Source of the DNA: Pyropia yezoensis
Taxonomy: Eukaryota; Rhodophyta; Bangiophyceae; Bangiales; Bangiaceae
Direction of reading: 5' to 3'
Length of the DNA: 64,000 nucleotides
Assembly (NCBI GenBank): GCA_009829735.1
Contig: CM020618.1
Coordinates: forward strand, 8,647,119-8,711,118
Under the pieces are notes generated by a model that was not told the DNA's origin, made no database searches, and saw nothing but the letters and a program-made list of their open reading frames with translations. Of the stretch, positions 39,757 to 51,339 are shown piece after piece (the first letter of the stretch is position 1; every line of letters starts with the position of its first letter). A program made the translations under genes and the position numbers.

Positions 39757-41246
39757 GTGAGGGCTGTGGGGGGAAGAGCGCCGCCGGGCTTGTGGAGTGG
39801 GGGTGTGGGTGTGCGCTGGGTGCGGGGGACTGCTGGGGGGGGACGACGACGCGGGCCTCCCCCCCCTCCCCTGCCGCCGCCAGCTGCAGGCAGCCAGCGT
39901 GTCGCGTCGCGGCCACCCCCCCCCCCCCGCTTCCAGCCCCTCCCGCCGCATGACACGCTCACGCCGCCGCCGGCAGCGTGCGCTGACGTACGCCCGCCCG
40001 CCGCCGCTGGCCTGACGTGAGGCTGAGAGGTGGCGCCGCCGGTCGGCGCGGGCGGGCGGGGGGAGCGGGACGACGGCCGCGGCCGCGCCGCTGCCGCCGC
40101 CCCCCCCCCCCCCCCACACCGCCCCTTTGCTTACAGACACAAGGCGTCGGCGAGCTGTTGACCCCCTCCCCCCCCCCGCTCTTCCACCTCTATCCCCCGA
40201 GGCCGCCACACCGCCTGCGGTGGGCATACACATATCTGTTGCCGCCGCCGTGTGCCTATTTGCTTATCCAAGGCCGCGCCGCTGGCGGCGCGTGGCGGGC
40301 ACCCCGGCGGCGGCGTGGGCGTGGGCGGCGCCGTCACTTGCAGCGGCCGCTGCCGCCCCAGGCGAGCTGCTTGGTTGGTGGTGATGGCCGCCGCGGCCGC
40401 CGCCTGCGGCGGCGTGAGGCAGGGGGGGAGGGGGAGAGACACCCGGCGTGAGGCGCCGACGCCGCGTGCGTTTCTCGCGCCGCCCGCCGCGGGCGGCTGC
40501 GGCCCACCCCCACGCCGCCGCCGGGCGGCTCATCCGGCGGGCGATCGCGGCCGCGGGCCTACCGGTGGGGGTCACACCCCCCACCCCCGCCGGTGGCCAC
40601 CCGTCGGCAGCGGTATCGTGAGGGGAGGAGGCGTGGGGGGGGGGGGGGGGGGGGTGAACGCCGTCGCCGCCGGCCCCCCCGCCGGTCCATCGCCCACAGT
40701 GAGGGGGAGCGCGGCCGCCCGCAGATTTTTCCCCGCCCGACCCGCATCCCCCGCCGCTGCGGGCGCGCGGCCGCCGCTCCGGGGGGGGGGGCGGGGGTAG
40801 AAGCCGCGCCGGCGGCCGCTGCCCACCACACACGCACGCTGCTGGCGCCGGCGGGGTGGCCGGCCGCGGGCCGGGCCGGCTGCGGTGGGGGGGGGTGCCG
40901 GGCCCGCGGGCGCCGGCGGAGGGGCAACGGCAGGGGGTGGGCGGGGATACCGGCTGGGCGGGGGTGCGGAGGGCTGGGACGGGGGGGATGGCGCCGCCGC
41001 TGGGTGTGTATAGGCGGCCGCGGGTGGGCGGCGGGGGGCAGCTGGGAACCATCGGCCTTCGACGTCTCCACCACGCAAGACCCGAGCTGCCGCTCGCCGT
41101 CCGTCGTCGTCGGTGTTGGCCAAGCACCTGCAAAGTGATCCCTGCCCACCACCACCACCGTCACCGCTCGGTACCACCACCGCCCATGCCAGCCGACGGT
41201 CAAGACACCCCACACCCTCACCCACCCCCCACTCCCGGCTGCTGCC
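39757..41246. other. GC-rich region, possible terminal exons of the LRR-like gene
   Basis: After a possible intron (39,757-40,136) the plus frame reads TQGVGELLTP and remains open to about 40,450. From there to 41,246 there is only Pro/Ala/Gly/Arg simple sequence on both strands, including a run of about 18 G near 40,640. Confidence 0.3.
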
Positions 41247-42070
41247 ATGGACACGCGCGGCGCCCCCCCCGCCACAGCCCACCCCCACACCACCGCCAAG
41301 GCCATCCCCCCCCCGCCGCCGCCGCCGCCACCCCTGCCAAGCCCCTCAAGACCTTCTACCCCGCCATCCCCGCCACGCCCAGGACCATCGCCCTCGACGA
41401 GTCCGCCTCGTCGGGCGGGGGGGACGCGACGCCACGGACGGCCGCCGTCGCCGGCCGCCGCCACCACGCGAGCCCCGCCGGCCACCCCGCCGGCGCCCGC
41501 GGCGGCGGCGGCGGCCGCCACGCCCACTAGCCGGCCGCCGCCGCCGCCGCGCAAGCGGCGGCGCACCCGCGGCGGCGTCAGCGGCGTTGGGGGGGGTGTT
41601 GGCCGCCGCCTGCGGCGGGGCGGTGACCAAGGCGGGGGTAGCGGCGGCGACAGCGGTGGCCGGCTGCCGCCCCCGCCGCCCCGCCCGCCCCCCCCGCCGC
41701 GGGCGGGCTCGGCCCGGACGACGCGACGGCGGCGGCCGCCTTCCCGGCGGCGGCGGCACCAGCGGCAGCGGCCTCGGCGGCGGCGGCGCCGCGGCTCGTC
41801 GCGCGGCGCCTCGCCGACGCATTTGCCACGGCGGCTGCGTGGGGTCGGCCAACGGGGCGGGCGGGTGGGTGGTGGGTGGGCGGCGGCGGCGGTGGCGGCG
41901 GCGGCGGAGGCGCGCCGCTGGGCGGCGGTGTGGGGGGTGGGACCTGCGGCGGGGGGCGCCCGTCGTGGAGGGGGGGGGGGCCGCGCCCTGGCGGTGGGCG
42001 CGTATGTGGGCGAGGTGGGGGGGGGGGCCGCTGCAGCGGCGGGCGGCTGCTGAACGAGTCTTCGGGAGGT
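41247..42070 (+). CDS. Pro/Ala-rich hypothetical protein, frame uncertain
   Basis: ATG at 41,247 (MDTRGAPPATAHPHTTAKAI) enters a proline run. One base out of frame comes a plausible continuation, PLKTFYPAIPATPRTIALDE, followed by Ala-rich helices (RLVARRLADAFATAAAWGRP near 41,800). The frame change lies in a C/CCG run. No domain recognised. The end is placed where AT-richer DNA (42,110-42,190) begins. An alternative is that all of this is non-coding. Confidence 0.3.
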
Positions 42071-42266
42071 CGGGGGGGGGGGGCGCCACCGCTAGGCGTA
42101 TGGCTGGTGTCGCGTCGTGTTGTATTGGTCTTGCGTGGGTGTTTTTGCGTGCGTATTTCTTTATATTTCATCCATACTTTTACTGCCACTGCCGTTGTAC
42201 GTCCATGGCCTCGCGCGCGCCCTCCCCCCTCCCTCCCCCCTCACCTCCCCGTCCCCCCCCCTCACC

Positions 42267-43520
42267 ATGGCCACCACCGGTGCGGCAAGCGCCGGCCGCC
42301 GCGCTGCCCAGCCGGCCACCCCCCCCATCCCCCCATCCATCGCGGCCAGTACCCCCGCCGCCGCCGATCAGCCGCGGCGGCGACGGCACCCGCGCCCAGC
42401 TCACCCTGCCACTTCCCCCCCCCCCCTCCCCCCTCCTTCCCCCCCGCCCTCCCCAGCCGCCCCCGCCGACGCACCGACAGCAGGGGAGGGCGGCAGCCCT
42501 CACCCCGAGCGCCACCGCCTGCCGCGCGGCCCGCGCGACGGGCGACATACGCGCCCTTTCTCAACCGCCGCCGCCACCAACGCCGCCCGCCGCGGCGGCC
42601 AGCACCCCCGCCGCCGCCACCCGCGTGGCCCGCCGCGGCGGCCACATCCGCCGCCGCCCCCGCAGCCGCCGCCGCCGCCACCGCCTCGGCCGCCGCTGCC
42701 GCCACCGCCGCTGTGCCGGCCGCCCGCCGCCGCGGCGGTGGCCGCCGCCGCGGCAGATAGAGAGGAGGTGCCGCCGGGGCTGGAGGGGGGGAGGAGCCGC
42801 CGCCGACGGCGGAGCAGCGTCGCGCGTGGCTCGGCCGGCTCGTCACGGCGCTTGACGCGCCCACAACGGCGGGCGGCGCGCCGCCGGCGGGGACCCGGGG
42901 CGGCCTCCGCCTCCGCGCCCGCGCGCTGTCGGCGGCCGTCGCGGGACGGGACGACGACGCCGCCGCCGGTGGCGCCGCGGCGGCGGCCTGGCTCCTCCTC
43001 GCCGACGCCGAAAAGGGGGACGACAACGCTGACGTTGCGGCGGTCGCCGCCGCCGCCACGGATGCCGACGCGGTGGTCGCGGTCGTTGCGACGGGGCCGC
43101 ACCGGGTGGTCGCGGCGCGCCTCGTCGCGCTGCGGCTGTTGAGGCGCGTGCCAGCCGCGGGCGCTGCGGTGGCGGCGGCCGCGGCGGCGGCGGCGCCGTC
43201 GGCCGACGGCGCCGACGGTGGCGACGGTGGTAGCGGCGGCGGCGGTGGCCTCTCCCACCGGTCGCCGCCCGACGCGGCGGCGCTGCGCGCGGCAGTCTTT
43301 GCCGAGCCACCCGCCCGCCTGCCATGCGTCCCCCGCGACACCATCGCCGCGGCGGCGGACTCGGCGCTCGCGCCGTCGCCGCCGCCGCCGCCGCCGCCGC
43401 CGCCTCCGCGTCGGCGGCAGCCCCGTCGTTGCCCGCCCGCCACCATGGACCGGGCCGGTGGTGGCCCCCCGCCGCCGCCACTCGCGTGCCCGCCGCGGGG
43501 CCGCATCCGCTGCCGCCGCC
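42267..43520 (+). CDS. Hypothetical plus-strand gene P, copy 1 (tail-to-tail pair)
   Basis: ATG at 42,267 in a good initiation context (CACCATGG), just after an AT-rich stretch that may hold the promoter. After a Pro/Ala-rich N-terminal part comes a segment with normal protein character: ADREEVPPGLEGG, then, one base out of frame, QRRAWLGRLVTALDA, GLRLRARALSAAVAG, ADAEKGDDNA and ARLVALRLLRRVPAAG. Copy 2 keeps these in one frame because its G run at the equivalent position is 8 rather than 7 bases long. Copy 1 is therefore frameshifted or mis-sequenced. No known domain. The end is approximate. Confidence 0.35.
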
Positions 43521-45313
43521 GCCGCCGCCGCCTCCGCCGCCATCGCCTCGGCCGCCGCCGCCGCCGCCGCGGCGTAGACGCCCAGCCCGTCGCGAGGTGC
43601 GCCTTGCGGCCGTCGCCGCAGCCACCCCCGCCGACGCCGCCGCCGGCCGCCGTGGCCGCTACGCGCAAGGGGTCGAGCGCCGCGGCGGCCGCCGCCGCTG
43701 CCGCCGCCGCCTCTGTCGGCGGTGAGGCGCGTCAGGGGTGAGAGAGGGGGGAGCCGTCGCCACCAGCTGCCGCAGCACAGCCGCGGCGGGCGGCCAGCCG
43801 CCGTCAAACGCCGCGGGGGGGGGACTGCGGCGCCCACGCGGCCGCCGCCCCCCACCCGTGGCCGTCGTCGCTGGTCGCCGTCGCTACTGCCGCTGCCGGG
43901 CCCCGCGCCGCCCCACCGGCGGCCGGCGCGCAGCAGCGCTATCGCGCGGCACAGGTCGACCGCGTCCACAATTTCCGTCGCCCAGACGGTCCACGCAGCC
44001 CATTCCCCCCCTTCCCCCCCCCCCGCCGCTACCACCTGATCCGCGGAGGCGCCCAGCGCCCCCAGCACCCCCCCCCCCCCCCCCACCCCCCCCCCCGCGG
44101 CCACGGCGGTACCCCTCCACCCCCCACCGTCGCCGCGACGAGAAGCGGGCGCCCCCGCCACAGCCACCCCTCCCCCAGCCACCCCGCGCGCGCGGAGAGC
44201 CGCCCCGACCCTCATGCCGCGGCGGCGGCGTCGGTGGCGGCCGCTACAGCCGGCGTGGCGGCTGGGGGGAAGGGGGGGGGGGGCGGCGGTTTTCACCGGT
44301 GTGGGGGCGGGAGGGGGGGACGGCGCCGTGCCGGCTGGCTACATGGGAGGGAGGGGGGGTGGTGGGGGGTGGCGTCCCACCCCTCGCCTCCCCCGCTCGG
44401 TAGGTACACCCCCTCCCCTTCCCCTTCCTGCCACGCCCACCCCGCGGCCTCTCGTCGTCTCGTCTGGAGCCCTCAGTTTCCTCCTTCCGTGTCCGACCGC
44501 CACGGTCGCTGCGACAGACCCCGCCGCCGTGCCCGCAGGCGCATCGGCGGGGTGGCGGCGGCGGCAGTGGGGGCGGTGTCGGCGGCAGTAGCTGTCGCAC
44601 CTGTTGCGGGGACGGCGGCAGCGACGACGGCTGCGGCGGTGTCCCGCGGCACGTGCGCGCCGCGGCGGCGAGGGCGGCGACCGCGGCGGGTGACCAGGGA
44701 GGGTGGCGGGGGGGCGCAGGCGCAGCGCCGCGGCGAGCGCGTTGGGGGGGGGGGGGGAAGGCCAATTGCGGCCGTCGCTTTGAACGGCACGGGGGGGGGG
44801 GCGTGTCGACGCGGCTGCCGTCGTTGCCGGTGTCGCCGCCGTCGCTGTTGCCGTCACCGCCGTCGCCGCCGTGCCGGCCACCGCCCGCGCCAGCCGCGGG
44901 CCCCCCCCCCACCACCCCGGGGCGTGGCGCCGACGGCGGCCTGGAGCGCCAGCCGGGCGGCGGCGTGCCCTTCCGGCCCGACCCCGCCGGCGGCGGCCGC
45001 AGCGCGTGCGACGCGATGAGCAGGAGCGTGTAGCCCGCCCAGGCGGGCGCCGCCCGCGGGGGGGGCGGGAGGGTGCCCGCCGGGCGCGGTGGCGGCGACG
45101 GCGGCGGTGGGAGTGGCGGGGGTGGCGGCGGCGGCGGCGGTCACCGCGGCGGCGGACGTGTCGAGCGCGCGGCGGAGGCGCACTTGTAGTTGCGGCTGCG
45201 CGTCGGGGTGGGTGAGGATGATGACCGTCTCGGAGGCGGCGGCGGCCGCGGCGGCGGCGGCGTCCGGCGGCGGCGGCGCGGCGACGGCGGCGGCGGGAGT
45301 GGCGTGGAAGGCG
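42622..45313. repeat. Segmental duplication, copy 1 (offset about 3.07-3.10 kb)
   Basis: Matches 45,698-48,420. Anchors: GATAGAGAGG at 42,756 and 45,829 (offset 3,073), and GAGGCGCACTTG at about 45,175 and 48,275 (offset 3,100). The drift comes from homopolymer indels, but there are also true substitutions, so the copies are not merely the same read twice. A tandem duplication or two haplotypes laid end to end would both fit. Confidence 0.9.
43520..45313 (-). CDS. Hypothetical minus-strand gene M, copy 1, 5' end in gap
   Basis: Minus-strand sequence with protein-like composition, homologous to the longer copy at 46,650-49,679. It includes ILTHPDAQPQLQVRLRRALD (about 45,160-45,230), YTLLLIASHALRPPPAG (about 45,000), AIVDAVDLCRAIALL-type helix (about 43,940-43,990) and LRQLVATAPPSLTP-like text (about 43,750). 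It converges with gene P. Frames change at G/C runs, and the start is lost in the N gap. No family recognised. Confidence 0.35.
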
Positions 45314-45697
45314 NNNNNNNNNNNNNNNNNNNNNNNNNNNNNNNNNNNNNNNNNNNNNNNNNNNNNNNNNNNNNNNNNNNNNNNNNNNNNNNNNNNNNNN
45401 NNNNNNNNNNNNNNNNNNNNNNNNNNNNNNNNNNNNNNNNNNNNNNNNNNNNNNNNNNNNNNNNNNNNNNNNNNNNNNNNNNNNNNNNNNNNNNNNNNNN
45501 NNNNNNNNNNNNNNNNNNNNNNNNNNNNNNNNNNNNNNNNNNNNNNNNNNNNNNNNNNNNNNNNNNNNNNNNNNNNNNNNNNNNNNNNNNNNNNNNNNNN
45601 NNNNNNNNNNNNNNNNNNNNNNNNNNNNNNNNNNNNNNNNNNNNNNNNNNNNNNNNNNNNNNNNNNNNNNNNNNNNNNNNNNNNNNNNNNNNNNNNN
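45314..45697. other. Assembly gap (384 N)
   Basis: An N run at the junction of the two duplicated segments. It hides the 5' end of gene M copy 1 and of gene P copy 2. Confidence 0.99.
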
Positions 45698-46500
45698 GCG
45701 TGCCCGCCGCGGCGGCCACATCCGCCGCCGCCCCCGCAGCCGCTGCCGCCGCCACCGCCTCGGCCGCCGCTGCCGCCACCGCCGCTGTGCCGGCCGCCCC
45801 CGCCGCGGCGGTGGCCGCCGCCGCGGCGGATAGAGAGGAGGTGCCTCCGGGGCTGGAGGGGGGGGAGGAGCCGCCGCCGACGGCGGAGCAGCGTCGCGCG
45901 TGGCTCGGCCGGCTCGTCACGGCGCTTGACGCGCTCACCACGGCGGGCGGCGCGCCGCCGGCGGGGACCCGGGGCGGCCTCCGCCTCCGCGCCCGCGCGC
46001 TGTCGGCGGCCGTCGCGGGACGGGAAGACGACGCCGCCGCCGGTGGCGCCGCGGCGGCCGCCTGGCTCCCCCTCGCCGACGCGGAAAAGGGGGACGACAA
46101 CGCTGACGGTGCGGCGGTCGCCGCCGCCGCCACGGATGCCGACGCGGTGGTCGCGGTCGTTGCGACGGGGCCGCACCGGGCGGTCGCGGCGCGCCTCGTC
46201 GCGCTGCGGCTGCTAAGGCGCGTGCCAGCCGCGGGCGCTGCGGCGGCGGCGGCCGCGGCGGCGGCGGCGCCGTCGACCGACGGCGCCGACGGTAGCGACG
46301 GCGGTAGCGGCGGCGGCGGTGGCCTCTCCCACCGGTCGCCGCCCGACGCGGCGGCGCTGCGCGCGGCGGTCCTTGCCAAGCCACCCGCCCGCCTGCCATG
46401 CGTCCCCCGCGACACCACCGCCGCGGCGGCGGACTCGGCGCTCGCGCCCGTCGCCGCCGCCGCCGCCGCCGCCGCCGCCTCCGCGTCGGCGGCAGCCCCG
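45698..46500 (+). CDS. Hypothetical plus-strand gene P, copy 2, 5' end in gap
   Basis: One continuous plus frame from the gap reads Ala-rich sequence, then ADREEVPPGLEGGEEPPPTA, EQRRAWLGRLVTALDALTT, LRLRARALSAAVAGREDDAA, DAEKGDDNADG and AARLVALRLLRRVP. The balance of acidic, basic and leucine residues is better than on the opposite strand. No known domain. Its end is uncertain, since the frame stays open to 46,818 while the minus strand becomes more protein-like beyond about 46,600. Confidence 0.4.
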
Positions 46501-48420
46501 TCGTTGCCCGCCGCCACCATGGACCGGCCGGTGGTGGCCCCCCGCCGCCGCCACCCGCGTGCCCGCCGCGGCGGCCGCATCCGCTGCCGCCGCCGCCGCC
46601 GCCGCCTCCGCCGCCATCGCCTCGGCCGCCGCCGCCGCCGCCGCGGCGTAGACGCCCAGCTCCGTCGCGAGGTGCGCCTTGCGGCCGCCGCCGCAGCCAC
46701 CCCCACCGACGCCGCCGCCGGCCGCCGTGGCCGCTACGCGCAAGGGGTCGAGCACCGCGGCGGCCGCCGCCGCTGCCGCCGCCGCCTTTGTCGGCGGTGG
46801 AGGGCGCGTCGGGGGTGAGGGAGGGGGGGGCCGTCGCCACCAGCTGCCGCAGCACAGCCGCGGCGGGCGGCCAGCCGCCGTCAAACGCCGCGGGGGGGGG
46901 GACCGCGGCGCCCGCGGCGGCCGCCGCCCCCCACCCGTGGCCGTCGTCGCTGTCGCCGTCGCTACTGCCGCTGCCGGGCCCCGCGCCGCCCCACCGGCGG
47001 CCGACGCGCAGCAGCGCTATCGCGCGGCACAGGTCGACCGCGTCCACAATTGCCGTCGCCCAGACGGTCCACGCAGCCCATTCCCCCCCTCCCCCCCCCC
47101 CCCGCCGCTACCACCTGATCCGCGGAGGCGCCCAGCGCCCCCAGCACCCCCCCCCTCCCCCCCCACCCCCCCCCCCCGGCGGCCACGGCGGTACCCCTCC
47201 ACCCCCCCTCCACCGTCGCCGCGACGAGAAGCGGGCGCCCCCGCCACAGCCACCCCTCCCCCAGCCACCCCGCGCGCGCGGAGAGCCGCCCCGACCCTCA
47301 TGCCGCGGCGGCGGCGTCGGTGGCGGCCGCTACAGCCGGCGTGGCGGCTGGGGGGGAAGGTGGGGGGGGGGCGGCGGTTTTCACCGGTGTGGGGGCGGGA
47401 GGGGGGGACGGCGCCGTGCCGGCTGGCTACATGGGAGGGAGGGGGGGTGGTGGGGGGTGGCGTCCCACCCCTCGCCTCCCCCGCTCGGTAGGTACACCCC
47501 CCTCCCCCTTCCCCTTCCTGCCACGCCCACCCCGCGGCCTCTCGTCGTCTCGTCTGGAGCCTCAGTTTCCTCCTTCCGTGTCCGACCGCCACGGTCGCTG
47601 CGACAGACCCCGCCGCCGTGCCCGCAGGCGCATCGGCGGGTGTGGCGGCGGCGGCAGTGGGGGCGGTGTCGGCGGCAGTAGCTGTCGCACCTGTTGCGGG
47701 GACGGCGGCAGCGACGACGGCTGCGGCGGTGTCCCGCGGCACGTGCGCGCCGCGGCGGCGAGGGCGGCGACCGCGGCTGGTGACCAGGGAGGGGTGGCGG
47801 GGGGGCGCAGGCGCAGCGCCGCGGCGAGTGCGTTGAAGGGGGGGGGGGGGAAGGCCAATTGCGGCCGTCGCTTTGAACGGCACGGGGGGGGGGGCGTGTC
47901 GACGCGGCTGCCGTCGTTGCCGGTGTCGCCGCCGTCGCTGTTGCCGTCACCGCCGTCGCCGCCGTGCCGGCCACCGCCCGCGCCAGCCGCGGGCCCCCCC
48001 CCCCACCACCCCCGGGGCGTGGCGCCGACGGCGGCCTGGAGCGCCAGCCGGGCGGCGGCGTGCCCTTCCGGCCCCGACCCCGCCGGCGGCGGCCGCAGCG
48101 CGTGCGACGCGATGAGCAGGAGCGTGTAGCCCGCCCAGGCGGGCGCCGCCCGCGGGGGGGGGGCGGGAGGGTGCCACCGCCGGGCGCGGTGGCGGCGACG
48201 GCGGCGGTGGGAGTGGCGGGGGTGGCGGCGGCGGCGGCGGTCACCGCGGCGGCGGACGTGTCCAGCGCGCGGCGGAGGCGCACTTGTAGTTGCGGCTGCG
48301 CGTCGGGGTGGGTGAGGATGATGACCGTCTCGGAGGCGGCGGCGGCCGCGGCGGCGGCGGCGTCCGGCGGCGGCGGCGGCGGCGGCGACGGCGGCGGCGG
48401 GAGTGGCGTGGAAGGCGGCG
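45698..48420. repeat. Segmental duplication, copy 2
   Basis: Second copy of 42,622-45,313. Its left end is cut by the gap. On the right it continues into a further internal repeat and into unique sequence that holds the start of gene M. Confidence 0.9.
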
Positions 48421-49679
48421 GCGGCGGCGGTCACCGCGGCGGCGGCCGTGTCGAGCGCGCGGCGGAAGCGCACTTGTAGTTGCGGCTGCGTGTCGGGGTG
48501 GGTGAGGATGGTGACCGTCTCGGGGGCGGCGGCGGCGTCCGGCGGCGGCGGCGACGGCGGCTCGGCGAGAAAGGCCGGCGGAGTCACCGTGCCCCCCCTC
48601 CCCCCCCCCCGCCCGTAAACCGCCCCCCCCCCCCCCCCCCGGCCCCTGTCCGCCCCAGCGCCGCCACGTCCTTCCTCAGCCCACCCACCTGGATGACTCG
48701 CGGCGGTGCGCCCCCCCCCCCCCCCCACCCTCCAGCACGCAACGCGGGCGACAATAGTGGCGAGGCCGCCGCCGCCCGCAAGGACCGCCTCGCACGAAGC
48801 GTCCCGGCCGCGGCGGGCGTGGAGCCAGGCCCAGAGGGCGGCGGGGCCGGCGGGGCCGGCGGCGCCATGGCGGCGCCACGCAGCGCCGCGACGGTGGCGG
48901 CCTCGGTGGCGGCGTCGGCGTCGGCGGAGGTGACGGCCACCGAGGAAGGGGGGGTTTCGGGGGGGGGGGGGGGTGCCGCCGCCGCCGCCCCCACCTTCGT
49001 CGTCGCCGCCGCCGTCGTTGCCACCCGCGTGGCCGCACCCGCCCCCGGCGGCCGCGTCGCCGCCGCCGCCGTCTTGGCGGGCGGCGAGCGGGACTGCCAT
49101 GGCGGCGCGGTGCGGGCGCGCTTGCTGCCCCGGACCGCCGCCGCCGCGGCGGCAACGGCCGGGCCCTTGCGCCCCCGCTCCCCAGCCGCCGCGGGGGCGG
49201 CGCGCCATCCAACAGCGCAGCGTCCCCCCCCCCCCCCCCTGCCCCGCCGCCCCCCCTGCCGCCGGCACCCCCCCCCCCGCGAGCCACGGCAGCCGTGGCA
49301 GCGGCAGCAGCTTGTGCGCGACCGGGCCATGCGCGGGGGCGACGAAGTAGAGCAGAGACGGCAGGTGCGCCGCGGCCGCGACACGCCACGCCGCGGGGCG
49401 GGCCGCCGGCGGCGGCGGGGGGTCCGCGCCCGCCGCGGCACCGCCCGCGCCGGCCGCGCGGCCCCTGCTGTCGCCGCCACCCCCACCGCCGCCGCCGCCG
49501 CCGCTGCCGCCGCAGCCGCCGCGGCTACCCCGCGCCGGCGCCTTGCCGCCGCGGCGGGCAGCAGCCGCGGCGGCGGCGGCGGCGGCTAGCCCCGCCGCCG
49601 TCGCCGCCGCGCGGTATGCGGCGGGCGCGACTAGCGTGGCCTTGACGATAATCGCGGCGGCCGGCTGCCGCCGGTCCAT
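46600..49679 (-). CDS. Hypothetical minus-strand gene M, copy 2
   Basis: A possible start at ATG 49,679 (MDRRQPAAAIIVKATLVAPA). Protein-like stretches along the strand are AHLPSLLYFVAPAHGPVAHK (about 49,370), two copies of THPDxQPQLQVRxRRALD (about 48,500 and 48,300), YTLLLIASHALRPPPAG (about 48,100), PEGHAAARLALQAAVGATPR, AVDLCRAIALLRVGRRWGG (about 47,040) and AAAVLRQLVATAPPSLTPDA (about 46,850). They lie in several frames that change at G/C runs. It is predicted to be mostly helical and Ala-rich. No family recognised. It points tail to tail towards gene P. Confidence 0.35.
48229..48530. repeat. About 190-bp internal tandem duplication within gene M
   Basis: 48,229-48,340 and 48,418-48,530 repeat with few changes (anchor GCGCACTTGTAGTTGCGGCT). 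Each encodes THPD-QPQLQVR-RRALD on the minus strand. Copy 1 of the large duplication shows the first of these units before its gap. Confidence 0.85.
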
Positions 49680-49836
49680 TTGGTCGCCGCTGCCAGCGTC
49701 GGCCCCGGCGCCGCCGCCGCCACCACCACCGGCGCCGCCCCTGCCCGCATCAGCGATGCCACCGCCACTGCGTAAAGCACAAGAAAAGCTTTAAGCTCAA
49801 GTCACACAACACGGACAGAAAAAAAAAAAAAAAAGG
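49680..49836. other. Composition boundary with a 16-A run
   Basis: GC-rich simple sequence ends abruptly near 49,780. AT-rich DNA follows, including 16 A at 49,819-49,834 and then the stop of the next minus-strand gene. Confidence 0.8.
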
Positions 49837-51339
49837 TCAGCTCGACGGCGCACGCAACATATGAATCCAGTCGCCGCAGCTTGCGATGTAGCTGGACCGC
49901 GCAAGATCGGTTGCATCTATACCCGATAACAGCTGCTCTGTAACTGTGTTAACGTCCGCAGACCCACCCAACGTGGATCCGCGAATGCCGTACTTGTTGG
50001 CCGCGTCCGTGACAAGCCCAAGAAAAGCCTCCCGCTGCTCACCCGTCTCATCTTGAAAGATGAACTCTGCCAGATCCATGGCCGCCTCGCTCGGCGACAG
50101 CCGCAAACGCCGTGGAGATCTCGGCCGGGGAGGCAAAACAGGCTCAGGCCCCGCGGCATGACGAGCCCGTCGCTCGTTCCTGTCGCCTCAAAACGCGCAA
50201 CAGACACGATCATGACAACAATCAGAAAGCAATAGAAACAGCAATCAAACGAGACCTCCACGAGAACAGTTAGACGAAGGTCGTTGCAGGCAAAGTCAAG
50301 AAACATACAAGACGCCGTTGCAGACGCCCATTGAATTCGTCCACTCATAACGTACAGGCGATCCGATCCGGATGGAGCCGATAGGCCAATGGCCGCGTCC
50401 CTGAGGCGCTTGGCACCCACTCGTTCGGCAGCCTGCTGTCGCCCACTCAGTGTGGCTAATGCCGCCGCAGGAGCATCGTCGGAGGTGATCCCGCTAGGCC
50501 GACCCGTTGATGCGGTGATGGCGCCGCTCAACGCGCTTGCCACCGCCGACAGTCCCAGATCAGCACATTCCGCCTGCTCTCGCGTGGCCGCCACATTCTG
50601 TGGCGCCAGAGCCGCCGCAGACGATTCGGCTGCCACCAAAGCAGACACAGTCGACGACACAGGAGCCACAGCTTCTGCAATGTTGGCCACGAGATCGGTG
50701 CGACGTGCCGCTGCGGCATTCAGTGCCTCGTCTGCGGCAGCATACTCGGCCCGAGCACGGCTGACCTCCTGAGAGAAAAACTCCGCCGTGGACGCCTGGC
50801 AGATGTAGTTCTTAAACGACAAAAACTTGTGGGGCTTCTTCGTAAAGGACACCCCAGCGGCGGTGACGTTCCGTTTGAACAAACTAGTGTCCAGAGCGAT
50901 CGTCTGCTGATCATGCCAAAGACGGCGGCACTTGCGGCAGCTACGAAGATAAACAGTCAACCACCCCAAAGAACGTAGCAGAGATCAGAAATAAATCCAC
51001 AGGAAAGTAAGTAAGCGGCATGATGACGCACAGCAAGCATCTGAGAGACAAAAAATAAAAGAGACAGTCAATCAATAAAGAGATCCTCCGTAACGTACGC
51101 CTTCTTGCACAGGCAGTCCCGATTGCCGCAGGGTGCACCAGTGTAAAACGCATGGCTTGGTGGTAGCGACGCGGGGCACTGAACCCTACCGTCCACGAGT
51201 ACACAGTTCCCAAAATAATGCGTCTTGCCATGTTGGCCAACTTTCTGGTGTCCACAGGCACCGCAAGTGGGAAGAGATGGGGTGCGAATGGCGCGCTGAC
51301 GTCGCGCAGCTGATGGGTTCGTGGTTTGGGGTGTATTGT
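49837..51339 (-). CDS. Unknown Cys-rich protein, at least three exons, 5' end incomplete
   Basis: Three exons join without changing frame: 51,339-51,099, 50,940-50,309 and 50,186-49,837. Introns are 158 bp (donor GTACGT, acceptor CGTAG) and 122 bp (donor GTATGT, acceptor TTGAG). The first exon probably begins at the CTCAG acceptor near 51,340 and lacks an ATG, so an upstream exon is missing. Cys pairs appear in order: CGAC, C-x9-C, then across the first junction CGNRDCLCKKACRKC, a likely zinc-binding module. An Ala/Glu-rich helical region (RARAEYAAADEALNAAA, about 50,720) and a C-terminal part FIFQDETGEQREAFLGLVTD follow, stop at 49,837. Family not recognised. Zinc pairs plus helices would fit a transposon or nucleic-acid-binding protein; this is inference. 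Confidence 0.65.
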
